Positions 16,369 through 24,486 of a DNA stretch of 32,411 bases are shown in pieces. The notes beneath the pieces are model-generated. The model did no database searches and was not told where the DNA came from. It saw only the letters and a list, made by a program, of their open reading frames with translations. This stretch comes from Tenericutes bacterium RIFOXYA12_FULL_35_10 (GTDB lineage: Bacteria > Bacillota_I > Bacilli_A > Acholeplasmatales > Acholeplasmataceae), in contig MIDA01000083.1 of assembly GCA_001830045.1 (NCBI GenBank), positions 1 through 32,411 on the forward strand, read 5' to 3'. The position numbers and the translations under genes are program-made. Each line of letters starts with the position of its first letter. Positions within the stretch are counted from its first letter, which is position 1.

Positions 16369-17290
16369 AGAAGTTTTTCAGGAATTAGTAATTGCAACTG
16401 CAAGTGATTTGGGTCTTGAAAACTTCCAAGTTGAAAAAGATTATTATGTTTCACTTTTCCTGAAAGCACTAACGAAACTTGAATCCAACATCTCTATCGT
16501 GTTTAAAGGAACATCATTATCTAAATGTAATTCCATCATTGATCGTTTTTCTGAAGATATCGACTTAGCATTACAGTTCAAAAGTGCAAAAGTCACACCA
16601 GGTGAAAGAAAACATCTGAAGAACTCGATATTGGAAGTCATTAACATATTAAATATGACTTTGCTTAATGAAGGAGATATTCGATCAGGAAGAGATCACA
16701 ACGAATACCATATTGGGTATGCCAATACTTTTAATGGAGATGGTAAGATGGTGCCACACATCATTGTTGAAACCATTGTTGTATATAGACCCTATCCTTG
16801 TGTAAATCTAGATGTTAGTAATTATATAACCAAGTATTTAACTAAAGCAAGTGAAGATCAACTAATTGCGAAATATGAACTAGAGCCATTTAAAATGCTG
16901 ATTCAATCGGTTGAAAGGACTTTTATAGATAAACTTTTTGCTATCTGTGACTATCATTTAGAAGGCAAATATAACCGCTATTCAAGGCATATCTATGACA
17001 TTCACATGATTTGGCAAAGTGGGAAGTTAAATATGGAGCTGGTGAAATCGATTGTTTCTGATGTCGTGAAAGATAGACAAATTTACGGCGTTCGAAATTC
17101 ATCATGTCTACCCGGAGCAAAACCTATCGAAATATTAAGAGAGATAATTAAAACAAACGTATATGAAAATGACTATAACGATGTAACGTCTAAATTTATA
17201 TATAAATTGGTTGATTACAGTGCTGCAATCAAGAGTCTAACGGAGATAATCGATTCAAACATTATCCCGAGTCTTATAGAAGCTTATTAG
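16349..17290 (+). CDS. abiEii: AbiEii-type nucleotidyltransferase toxin
   Basis: A 313-residue protein starting at ATG 16349, with GGAGGA at 16339-16344; the in-frame TTG at 16337 lies in that site. It has the four nucleotidyltransferase motifs of AbiEii/MenT toxins: KGTSLSK (about 53-59) followed by SEDIDLAL with D70 and D72 as metal ligands, the VETIVVYRPYP strand (about 140-150), and a C-terminal DKLFAICDYH plus RHIYDIHMI (about 194-222), with K195 and D217 in the positions that bind nucleotide. Homologues modify the 3' end of tRNA or another RNA, stopping translation. All key residues are intact, so the toxin should be active. It overlaps the antitoxin gene. Confidence 0.87.
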   Translation: MLLQRDKEVFQELVIATASDLGLENFQVEKDYYVSLFLKALTKLESNISIVFKGTSLSKCNSIIDRFSEDIDLALQFKSAKVTPGERKHLKNSILEVINILNMTLLNEGDIRSGRDHNEYHIGYANTFNGDGKMVPHIIVETIVVYRPYPCVNLDVSNYITKYLTKASEDQLIAKYELEPFKMLIQSVERTFIDKLFAICDYHLEGKYNRYSRHIYDIHMIWQSGKLNMELVKSIVSDVVKDRQIYGVRNSSCLPGAKPIEILREIIKTNVYENDYNDVTSKFIYKLVDYSAAIKSLTEIIDSNIIPSLIEAY

Positions 17291-17395
17291 GTTAAATTTT
17301 CTAGAAAATAACAAGATTAGCATTAGTATATTCATAAAATCGATTGAGTGAATACGATAATAGTTTAGAAAATCATAGGCTGTTCCAGCTTTGTA

Positions 17396-17496
17396 GGGGT
17401 GCTAAAATCAATCTGGGGTGCTCCTCGTTCACCTTACACAGTACAGCAAATGAGATTTAAACCCACATTCCACTTTAATTATAATTTTCACAATAG
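17396..17496 (+). repeat. Degenerate dispersed repeat, copy A2
   Basis: It matches copy A1 (13687-13833) in order and orientation, with the 17-bp core at 17436-17452 as the best block. It is shorter by indels. The rest of the 17291-17560 gap shows no gene. Confidence 0.55.
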
Positions 17497-17560
17497 TAAT
17501 ATGAGCATCACTTAATTACAATGAATTATTATCCTATACGAAAATAGGGAGAAAGATTAT

Positions 17561-17995
17561 ATGAGAGCTATCCATCTAAGTTTAATCACCATATGTTTAT
17601 TGATCATTCGAATCATTGAAGTTATATTTAATCTTTATTTCATGTTTTACATACACGATATCATCTTAATTGTTCTTGTCTTAAGTACTTTAGTTTATGG
17701 CATCCTATATCGAAGACAATATCTTTATGAACTATTTAAACGAATTGATCGAATGAGTATAAAAATAGTTAACTTGGTATTACTCATACTTTTATGGTTC
17801 ATCATGTTTATTTTTTCAATTCAGGGTATCTTTAGGATTTCAGATTATCTCTTAACGACACAAATGAGTCAACTTGGATGGGGGTTAAGAGATCTCTTAT
17901 ATGGTAAGTTGGTGAATGTGATGCAGTACCTTATTCAACTTATACCACTATTGGTATACATGATGTTCTTTAATCTAAAGAAACAAGAATCATAA
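17561..17995 (+). CDS. Small four-helix membrane protein, unknown function
   Basis: A 144-residue hydrophobic protein with four likely membrane helices at about 8-28, 34-50, 66-88 and 116-137. A basic loop (RRQYLYELFKRIDR) lies between the second and third, probably cytoplasmic. AGGGAG lies 11 nt before the ATG. There are no catalytic motifs and I do not recognise the family. It stands alone, between AbiE and a convergent redox operon, with a bidirectional terminator after it. Confidence 0.7.
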   Translation: MRAIHLSLITICLLIIRIIEVIFNLYFMFYIHDIILIVLVLSTLVYGILYRRQYLYELFKRIDRMSIKIVNLVLLILLWFIMFIFSIQGIFRISDYLLTTQMSQLGWGLRDLLYGKLVNVMQYLIQLIPLLVYMMFFNLKKQES

Positions 17996-17996
17996 A

Positions 17997-18140
17997 ACAA
18001 AAAACATACACAAATTCAATGGAATCGTGTATGTTTTTATTTTTCTTATAACCAAATGTTTAGATTTTCTTTGATAAACGTATCAAACGATGTTGCTTTT
18101 CTACCGAGTAAAGTCTCAATCGTTGAAGTTGTCTTTTTAG
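17997..18140. repeat. Segmental duplication, copy B2
   Basis: The intact counterpart of 15246-15395: terminator plus the last 30 or so codons of the NAD(P)-binding gene. Being part of a full gene, this is probably the parental copy. Confidence 0.8.
18005..18042. terminator. Bidirectional terminator (copy B2)
   Basis: CATACAC (18005-18011) pairs with GTGTATG (18027-18033), plus inner ATTC/GAAT. It has A-rich upstream and T-rich downstream flanks and sits between convergent genes. Confidence 0.8.
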
Positions 18141-18876
18141 CTGTTCCTAAGCGTGTCATGAAATAAAGCATTTTTGTGACACTCACATAATCTTTTGGAT
18201 ATCCTAGGGAAATCATATGTTTTCCATAGTCATTCATGTTTGGATTTGCGTACGTGATCTTTCTTCCTAAATGGTTACTAAACATGGCTGCAACCTCATC
18301 ATAATCTAAAGCATCAGATCCAGTGATTGTGTAAGCTTGATTGATGTGTTTATCACTTTCATGAAGCGATACACCACATGCTTCACCAATATCTTTTGCT
18401 GCGATAAACGATGTTTTCGATTTTCTAGCAGGGACGATAATTTGATTCAATGTTTTGATATCTTTACCATGAGGAGATATTAAATTTTCCATAAAGAAAC
18501 TTGGTCTAATAAAGGTGTAGGGTAAAGCTATTTTTTTAATATATTTTTCAATTTTTGCATGTGGGGGTATCGGATTCTTTTCAACACCCATCAGTGAAAC
18601 AAAAACGATGTGTTTAATCTGATGATCTTTACATGCATTTAAAAAGGGATAAATAGCTTTTGGGTCACCGATTTGAGGAGGTCTAATAAAGAAGACTTTC
18701 GTAATACCTTCCAGGGCTTTATCATATGTGTGTTCATCTAAAAAATCAAAGGGTACAACATGTTCGTTTGTTATCTTAGGTTGGTATAACCCTTCTTTAA
18801 AGGGTAATTGATGTTTGATTACGTAATCTTTAACGTATTTTCCGATGTTTCCTGTTGAACCGATCAGTAAGATCAT
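18046..18876 (-). CDS. NAD(P)-binding NmrA-like/SDR-type oxidoreductase
   Basis: A 276-residue protein opening MILLIGSTGNIGKYV, with the dinucleotide-binding GxxGxxG at 6-12. It continues with VFFIRPP, HIVFVSLMGVEKNP and YTFIRPSFFMENL segments typical of the NmrA/QorB-like atypical short-chain dehydrogenases. Members either reduce quinones with NADPH or act as redox sensors; the sequence does not decide which. Its start overlaps the PadR gene stop by ATGA, so both are made from one PadR-controlled message. A C-terminal fragment of a second copy lies at 15295-15393. Confidence 0.85.
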   Translation of the reverse strand: MILLIGSTGNIGKYVKDYVIKHQLPFKEGLYQPKITNEHVVPFDFLDEHTYDKALEGITKVFFIRPPQIGDPKAIYPFLNACKDHQIKHIVFVSLMGVEKNPIPPHAKIEKYIKKIALPYTFIRPSFFMENLISPHGKDIKTLNQIIVPARKSKTSFIAAKDIGEACGVSLHESDKHINQAYTITGSDALDYDEVAAMFSNHLGRKITYANPNMNDYGKHMISLGYPKDYVSVTKMLYFMTRLGTAKKTTSTIETLLGRKATSFDTFIKENLNIWL

Positions 18877-19262
18877 TTGATGTCCTCTACGTGTTTTTTA
18901 AGTAAGATATTTAGCTTTTCAATCGTTTGTGAGAATTTAATGACATCATGATGGTTATACCAATCAATAAAGGGCATTTGACTACCTAATTCTTGCATCG
19001 TTATCTCAATGTTTTTAGGGATTAATAATAAGTTTTTACTAAACTCTTTTTTACCAAGATCTGTTAATACATAAACTTTTGTTTTACCTTCAATGGTGCC
19101 TTTGACATAGCCTTGTTCTTCAAATTTTTTAAGATTGTAAAAAATAGCGCCATTAGATGCTTCAATGTTGTTTTTTTTAAGCATTAATTTAAAACGATAA
19201 CCAATAACTTTATGTTCTTCGAGCAATGTTTTAATGAGCATTGCTTTAATGATACCGTGCAT
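18873..19262 (-). CDS. PadR-like winged-helix regulator
   Basis: I choose the ATG at 19262 (129 residues, MHGIIKAM...) because GGTGGTGAT lies just upstream; the longer frame from 19292 would begin before the -10 element. The wing and recognition helix (ASNGAIFYNLKKFEEQGYVKG) followed by KVYVLTDLGKKEF match PadR-like proteins. It heads a two-gene operon with the NAD(P)-binding protein. A consensus promoter with a palindrome in its -35 region lies upstream, suggesting autorepression relieved by a small ligand or redox signal. Confidence 0.8.
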   Translation of the reverse strand: MHGIIKAMLIKTLLEEHKVIGYRFKLMLKKNNIEASNGAIFYNLKKFEEQGYVKGTIEGKTKVYVLTDLGKKEFSKNLLLIPKNIEITMQELGSQMPFIDWYNHHDVIKFSQTIEKLNILLKKHVEDIK

Positions 19263-19280
19263 AAGATCACCACCAAACGG

Positions 19281-19317
19281 ATTATAGCACATCGTCTTTA
19301 ATGTGTCAACATTGACA
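19281..19317 (-). promoter_or_regulatory. Perfect consensus promoter with operator palindrome for the PadR operon
   Basis: Read on the - strand, TTGACA (19309-19304) and TATAAT (19286-19281) are both exact consensus with 17-bp spacing. TGTCAA-CA-TTGACA (19304-19317) is a perfect palindrome covering that -35, the likely PadR binding site. Its other arm also presents TTGACA on the + strand, toward the DUF1232 gene. Confidence 0.8.
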
Positions 19318-19401
19318 TATATTTAAGTTTTACTTTTTAAATAGCTTAATGATACAATATAAATGTTAAATCATTCAAACAGTTTATTCATCATGTGAGG
19401 T

Positions 19402-19776
19402 ATGACGTTGAAACTCAAAGAAAAAGCGAAGGAACTTAAAGAGAAGTTACCCATTATCTATATAGCGATGAAAAGTAAACAAACACCATGGTTTGCAAAA
19501 ATAGTCGCTTTTTCAGTGATCATCTACGCACTTTCACCCATTGATCTTATTCCAGATTTTATCCCCATCTTAGGTTATCTTGATGATTTGATCATCTTAC
19601 CTTTTCTGATCATATTGGCATTTAAACTCATCCCTAAAGACCTTATGGAAGAATTCAAGGAGCAAGCAAAAACGATCTGGGATCAAGGAAAACCAGTTCA
19701 CTGGTATTATGCCATACCTTTTCTTTTTATATGGTGTATAGTACTATTCTTTGTTGTAAAAGCAATCTGGTTTTAA
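19402..19776 (+). CDS. DUF1232 (YkvA-like) membrane protein
   Basis: A 124-residue protein with the DUF1232 core SPIDLIPDFIPILGYLDD at 45-62, which sits in a hydrophobic hairpin (about 31-75), plus a C-terminal membrane helix at about 98-121. The N-terminus is strongly basic. The ATG at 19402 has GAGG immediately before it, only 1 nt away; TTG at 19408 would be better spaced and give MKLKEKAKE, so the start is uncertain by two codons. TACAAT at 19353-19358 is a possible -10. The family has no established function. Confidence 0.85.
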   Translation: MTLKLKEKAKELKEKLPIIYIAMKSKQTPWFAKIVAFSVIIYALSPIDLIPDFIPILGYLDDLIILPFLIILAFKLIPKDLMEEFKEQAKTIWDQGKPVHWYYAIPFLFIWCIVLFFVVKAIWF

Positions 19777-19880
19777 GTGATGTATTTATAGTCTATTTGG
19801 ATGAAAACAAGATGTAAATGAGGTATATGTGAGTTAAGTATGTTATTATAAAATTAAGAATAGTGTTGGTGGAGGTTATC

Positions 19881-21800
19881 ATGATGCCGTCTGTTATGAT
19901 TGTCAGTAACATAACTTTTTATGTTAGTATCATCATCGTTTCCCTTGTTTATCTTGGTCTGCTCTTACTCTACATCCATAAACAGAAGGATTATCAAAAG
20001 AAGGTTAATCTGCAGTATGAACGTATCGATCAAATTTTAAATGCGACACATGCAGGACTTTTTGAGTGGGACTATACCACAGGTAAAATCACATTAAGTG
20101 ATTCATTTGGATCATATATTGACACCAAACAATTTCAATTAAATCAGCTAACCATAGATGACCTGAAGAACTTTGTATACGAAGACGATCGGTCATCTTT
20201 TATTTCTGTCTTTGAGAGTATGTTAGGAGGACATCGTCCTTATATGGATTTTGATTGTCGCATGATTGGCTATGATCAAAACCTCGTGAACATCCACATT
20301 TTTTCAAAAATTATTTCAAAAGATGCTCATGGGAAACCTCTTAAAATCGTAGGTATTGTTAATCAAGTATCATCCGAAAGACAAGCAACCAAAGAAGTTG
20401 AGCAGGTCACTTATTTACTTAAAAACATCATTGAAAATTCAAATGGTGGCGTCGCTGTGTTTGATCGAAAGATGAATTATCTTTATGTCTCTGAAACCTA
20501 TAAAAAACAATTTCATCTCACGGAAAGTCCCATTGGTAAAAATCATTATCAACTATTTCCAGACTTACCAGAGAAATTTAAAGATGCTCACAGAAGATCT
20601 TTAAAAGGTGAAGTCTTAAGTCAATCAAAAGATACATACTTAAGATCATCAGGTGATCAACTTTTCACTAACTGGTCAACACGTCCTTGGTATGACATCA
20701 ATGGTCAAATTGGTGGGATCATTTCCTATGTTCAAGTGGTGACAGATCAAGTTCAAAAAGAGATGAAGTTAGAGTATGCGAGTAAACACGATACCTTAAC
20801 AGGGCTATTTAATCGAGCTTATTTTGTTGAATACTTAGCAGAAATTGATTCAACGACCTATTTACCTTTAGGGATCATGATGATGGATTTAAACGGTTTA
20901 AAATTAATTAATGATGCATATGGTTACCAAAGTGGTGATGAGGTTATCAAACTTGTTGGTGATAAGTTAAAAGATTGTTCAAAAACATGTGGTGATATTT
21001 TTCGATTGGGTGGCGATGAGTTTGCGTTTATTGCAGTCCACACGGATGAAGATCAAATGAGAAACTACGTCAGACAAGTTCATGAAAAAGTAAGAGAATT
21101 AGTTTATAAAAACATTAAGTTGTCTGTTTCAATCGGTTTTTCGAATAAAATAGATGTCAAAACTAGTATGAGAGATATCTTAAAAGAAGCAGAATCTAAT
21201 TTACTTAAAAATAAACTACTTGATTCAACCAGTTTAAGAAACTCAGCGATCAACGGTATTTTACAAACATTAACCGATAAATATGAAGTTGAAAAGACAC
21301 ATTCAAATCGTGTTCAAAAATTATGTTTATGGATGGGTGAAGCATTAAATTTTGATAAAGAAGAAATGGATGAACTCTCATATGCATCGATTCTTCATGA
21401 TATTGGTAAAATCGCAATACCAGATGCTATCTTAGGAAAACCAGCTAAATTAACTGATGAAGAGTTTGAAATCATGAAGACACATACAACCAAAGGTTAT
21501 GAGATCTTAAGAGCTGCGGATGAATATATCGATCTTGCCAAATATGCATTAACACATCATGAAAGAGTGGATGGTTCAGGGTATCCGAATGGTTTAAAAG
21601 GAGATCAAATTCCTTTGATCTCAAGAATTATATCGATTGCTGATTCCTATGAAGCCATGACTGCTGATCGTCCTTATCGGAAGGCACAGCCATTATCTTA
21701 TGCAATCGACGAATTAAACAAGTATGCTGGTTCTCAGTTTGATGAAACACTGGTTAAAGTTTTTATCGAACATGTTATTCCACAAGAACAAAACATTTAA
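19881..21800 (+). CDS. Membrane PAS-PAS-GGDEF-HD-GYP cyclic-di-GMP protein
   Basis: A 639-residue protein from ATG 19881, with GGTGGAGG at 19869-19876; in-frame GTG/TTG codons further up lie in that site. Order: one membrane helix (about 7-32), PAS-like domain 1 (about 45-165), PAS 2 (about 175-292), a GGDEF domain with intact GGDEF at 377-381, and an HD-GYP domain with HD at 506-507 (LHDIGKIAIPD), HH at 559-560 and GYP at 567-569. The first domain type makes cyclic-di-GMP and the second degrades it. Both active sites look intact. No RxxD inhibitory site precedes GGDEF. The two PAS domains probably sense an intracellular cue. It is monocistronic and ends at a strong terminator. Confidence 0.92.
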   Translation: MMPSVMIVSNITFYVSIIIVSLVYLGLLLLYIHKQKDYQKKVNLQYERIDQILNATHAGLFEWDYTTGKITLSDSFGSYIDTKQFQLNQLTIDDLKNFVYEDDRSSFISVFESMLGGHRPYMDFDCRMIGYDQNLVNIHIFSKIISKDAHGKPLKIVGIVNQVSSERQATKEVEQVTYLLKNIIENSNGGVAVFDRKMNYLYVSETYKKQFHLTESPIGKNHYQLFPDLPEKFKDAHRRSLKGEVLSQSKDTYLRSSGDQLFTNWSTRPWYDINGQIGGIISYVQVVTDQVQKEMKLEYASKHDTLTGLFNRAYFVEYLAEIDSTTYLPLGIMMMDLNGLKLINDAYGYQSGDEVIKLVGDKLKDCSKTCGDIFRLGGDEFAFIAVHTDEDQMRNYVRQVHEKVRELVYKNIKLSVSIGFSNKIDVKTSMRDILKEAESNLLKNKLLDSTSLRNSAINGILQTLTDKYEVEKTHSNRVQKLCLWMGEALNFDKEEMDELSYASILHDIGKIAIPDAILGKPAKLTDEEFEIMKTHTTKGYEILRAADEYIDLAKYALTHHERVDGSGYPNGLKGDQIPLISRIISIADSYEAMTADRPYRKAQPLSYAIDELNKYAGSQFDETLVKVFIEHVIPQEQNI

Positions 21801-21804
21801 AACA

Positions 21805-21842
21805 AAAACCTCGATGAATTCGCCTAAATTCATCGAGGTTTT
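21805..21842. terminator. Strong bidirectional terminator
   Basis: A perfect 16-bp stem (21805-21820 with 21827-21842, core ACCTCGATGAATT) and a 6-nt CGCCTA loop, with A-run and T-run flanks. It separates the cyclic-di-GMP gene from the convergent methyltransferase. Confidence 0.93.
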
Positions 21843-21867
21843 CTATGTGTTAACATTAATAAATAAC

Positions 21868-22713
21868 TTAACCATGAGAAACGACTATACCCATCGTTTT
21901 GCTGTTTGGATGATAGATGTTTCCACATACATCACTATAAACTGATATCTGATTGAATCCTGCTGCATTGAGTTCCTTTTTGATCGAATCTTCGTCAAAT
22001 GATTGGTCCCAAATACGGTAACTTTCGATATTATCTTTCTCATCCATCACAATATATTCATCTAAATGAAGATGTCCTTCATAGATCAGGTGACGTTCTA
22101 GACACATATGTGGTTCATTTCGCCAAAATCCAGGTTGTTCACTGAAATACCATGTTGATGATTCTTTTTCATTTTCGTACTGTTGATGTGTAAAAACATC
22201 AAAAATAAATAAACCTTTCGGTTTGAGTGATTGTTTGATTTTTTTTAATAAATGAAGTCGATTCTCTTGAGATAAAACGGCATAATCACAATAAATTAGT
22301 GTGATGACATCATACGCTTCTTTTTCATCTAAATCTAAATAGTTTTGATAACGATAAACGATATTCAACTCTTTTTTTTCTGCTTGTTCTTTCGCATAAG
22401 CAATTGATCTTTTTGAAAAATCCAATCCAACAACACGAAAACCTTGTTGGTGAAAATATGTAGCATAAATACCGGGACCACACCCTAAATCTAAAAGTTT
22501 TGGGTGATCTAAATCTTTTACAAGACTTCTGATCCATGTTGCTGATGCTTCAACAAATGTTAAGCTTCTTGTTGCTGCATCGTGATTTGGGTTTAGATGA
22601 GCATCAAGCAACCCAATGGAGATGTATGCATCATCCCAAAAGGGGGAAGTTGATGCTTCATAAGGTGCAGGTTTAGGTAGCAAGGTAAATAAGTTCTTGT
22701 TTTCTGACTTCAT
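21868..22713 (-). CDS. Class I SAM-dependent methyltransferase
   Basis: A 281-residue protein with motif I LLDLGCGPG at 73-81 and the acidic adenosine-contacting residue in VVGLDFS (about 94-100). VITLIYCDYAVL near 135 and GLFIFDVFTHQQYE near 170 are the later strands of the Rossmann fold. It resembles small-molecule methyltransferases of the Methyltransf_25 type; the acceptor is unknown. AAGGAG lies upstream of the ATG. It is 19 nt downstream of the CPBP protease gene on the same strand, so probably co-transcribed. Confidence 0.87.
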   Translation of the reverse strand: MKSENKNLFTLLPKPAPYEASTSPFWDDAYISIGLLDAHLNPNHDAATRSLTFVEASATWIRSLVKDLDHPKLLDLGCGPGIYATYFHQQGFRVVGLDFSKRSIAYAKEQAEKKELNIVYRYQNYLDLDEKEAYDVITLIYCDYAVLSQENRLHLLKKIKQSLKPKGLFIFDVFTHQQYENEKESSTWYFSEQPGFWRNEPHMCLERHLIYEGHLHLDEYIVMDEKDNIESYRIWDQSFDEDSIKKELNAAGFNQISVYSDVCGNIYHPNSKTMGIVVSHG

Positions 22714-22732
22714 TAAAAATTCTCCTTTATGT

Positions 22733-23461
22733 TTAAAATAGGATGAGAAGCAATTGAAACATTAAAAATGATAGAATGTTCCATGCATTATGAATGATGA
22801 TCGGAATGATCAAGTTACGTGTTTTTATAAAATAATGACTTTGTATGGCACCTAAAGCGAATGAAGTAAACAGTTGATAACGATCATAACTGATTTTCCA
22901 AGGAAAAAAGGTGTGATTTAGGTGCGCTAAAGTAAAGATCGTTGCAGATAAAACAATCAGAAAAAAGTGATAGGTCTTTGATGGAGTATTTTGATTTTTC
23001 CAAGGATGATAAAGGAAAAGCATGAGAAGTGCACCACGATAAAGCGTTTCTTCACTGATTCCTGGAAGGATACCAGTTTTCAAGATGGATATAACAAAGT
23101 CTATCAATGTTGATGGTGACTGCTGAGTGAGCATATTCCATGTAGTTTGATCAAAGAAATAAACAATAACGTAAGCCAAAGTTAAGGCGATAACCATCCA
23201 TAAGAATATAAAATAAAAAGATCGTTTGATCGGTAAGTAGTCACTTCGGTGAAAACCAATATCTTTAATGTGTCCTTTTGTAAAGAGTAAGTATAGGCAT
23301 AATCCTGAAATGAACATGGTTAATTGAATGAGGATATCACGTAAATAAGGATGAAAAAGAGAAGTTATTTGTGAATATGTGCTTAGACAAAAATGGATAA
23401 GAATATCGATAAGTAGAATGAGTGTTACACCCAAGATCTTTTGGATGATTTTTTTTGACAT
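22733..23461 (-). CDS. CPBP-family intramembrane metalloprotease
   Basis: I choose the ATG at 23461 (242 residues, MSKKIIQKIL...), preceded by AAAGGTG; the longer frame from 23491 starts inside that site's upstream region. It has about seven or eight membrane helices and the three CPBP motifs: SEETLYRG with E137, E138 and R142, then FTLAHL with H180, and IIIHNAWN with H224. These are the residues that hold zinc and cleave within the membrane in Rce1/CPBP proteins. Bacterial members are often linked to peptide maturation or immunity, but no peptide gene is visible here. Confidence 0.85.
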   Translation of the reverse strand: MSKKIIQKILGVTLILLIDILIHFCLSTYSQITSLFHPYLRDILIQLTMFISGLCLYLLFTKGHIKDIGFHRSDYLPIKRSFYFIFLWMVIALTLAYVIVYFFDQTTWNMLTQQSPSTLIDFVISILKTGILPGISEETLYRGALLMLFLYHPWKNQNTPSKTYHFFLIVLSATIFTLAHLNHTFFPWKISYDRYQLFTSFALGAIQSHYFIKTRNLIIPIIIHNAWNILSFLMFQLLLILF

Positions 23462-23595
23462 TTGTAAACACCTTTTAGTTAGAAATTTCATAAATACGTT
23501 TGTTTTTAATATACCAAATAATAAGTGGTATCACAAGTTAGCTTTAGTAATCTTTCCCTTTTTCATGAAATAAACCCTTGTTTTTATAGATGTTC

Positions 23596-23624
23596 TTGTT
23601 TTTAAAATGATTTCCATGTATAAT
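23596..23624 (+). promoter_or_regulatory. Promoter of the E2-like acyltransferase gene
   Basis: TTGTTT (23596-23601) and TATAAT (23619-23624), with 17-bp spacing, about 45 nt before the start at 23671. Confidence 0.7.
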
Positions 23625-23670
23625 TCGGCTAAACTTTTCTAAATCATAGATCCAATGGAGGAATTAATCC

Positions 23671-24486
23671 ATGAAAAATCAACAACACTATCGCATTATT
23701 GATATTCCTGATAATCGCATAGGTACAATCGATATCGGTGTAGCTAGCAGAAGTAAACATCATATTAATGCCATGGTTGAATTTGATGTAACTGAAGCGA
23801 GATTGAAACTCAAACAAGAAGCTTTGTCACATCTATCATTTACAGCATGGTTAATCAAATGTATCAGTACAGCAATCAGCGAACAAAAACAAGTTCAAGG
23901 GATACGTTACAAACGTCAAAAAATCATGGTTTTTGAGGATGTTGATGTTTCAATCATGGTAGAAAGAGAAGTCGAAGGTATAAAAGTACCTCTTCCCTAT
24001 GTCATTCGTAAAGCAAACGAAAAGTCAATTGAAGCCATAACATTAGAAATAAGACAAGCTCAAAAAGAGAATGTCTTATCACAAAACGATCTTGTATTAG
24101 GCGAGAAAAAGAATCAAAAATTGATGAAGTTATATGCTAAAATGCCCGCATGGTTAAGAAATATGATTTGGAGAAATATCTTAAAAAATCCTCGAATGAT
24201 TCAACGTCAAATGGGAACCGTGATGGTGACATCCATTGGTATGATGGGGAAAATCAACGGTTGGTTTGTACCAAAAACAGTTCACCCGGTTGCATTTGCT
24301 GTGGGATCAATTGTTAAAAAACCAGGTGTTGTTGCTAAATCAATCGCAATCAGAGACTACCTTTATGTCACCATTACGGTTGATCATGATGTCATTGATG
24401 GTGCACCGGCTGTGCGAATGTTATCAAAGTTATCTAAGATGATCGAATCTGGATTTGGTTTAGATACTGAATTAAAAGATGATTAA
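23671..24486 (+). CDS. Stand-alone 2-oxoacid dehydrogenase E2 catalytic-domain protein
   Basis: A 271-residue protein that contains only the acyltransferase core of lipoate-dependent E2 enzymes, without lipoyl or subunit-binding domains. The active-site motif HxxxDG appears as DHDVIDGAP with H239, D243 and G244 intact, and LSFTAWLIKCISTAI near 54-68 is the usual E2 helix. A segment at about 150-180 (KLYAKMPAWLRNMIWRN) replaces the normal substrate loop. It is not next to E1 or E3 genes, so it probably acylates another carrier or coenzyme A thioester. GGAGGA precedes the ATG. Its stop codon overlaps that of the convergent galK. Confidence 0.85.
   Translation: MKNQQHYRIIDIPDNRIGTIDIGVASRSKHHINAMVEFDVTEARLKLKQEALSHLSFTAWLIKCISTAISEQKQVQGIRYKRQKIMVFEDVDVSIMVEREVEGIKVPLPYVIRKANEKSIEAITLEIRQAQKENVLSQNDLVLGEKKNQKLMKLYAKMPAWLRNMIWRNILKNPRMIQRQMGTVMVTSIGMMGKINGWFVPKTVHPVAFAVGSIVKKPGVVAKSIAIRDYLYVTITVDHDVIDGAPAVRMLSKLSKMIESGFGLDTELKDD

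Noticed and set aside
21724-21945. 73-codon + strand frame crossing the terminator
   Set aside because: It overlaps the end of the HD-GYP gene out of frame and reads through a strong terminator.
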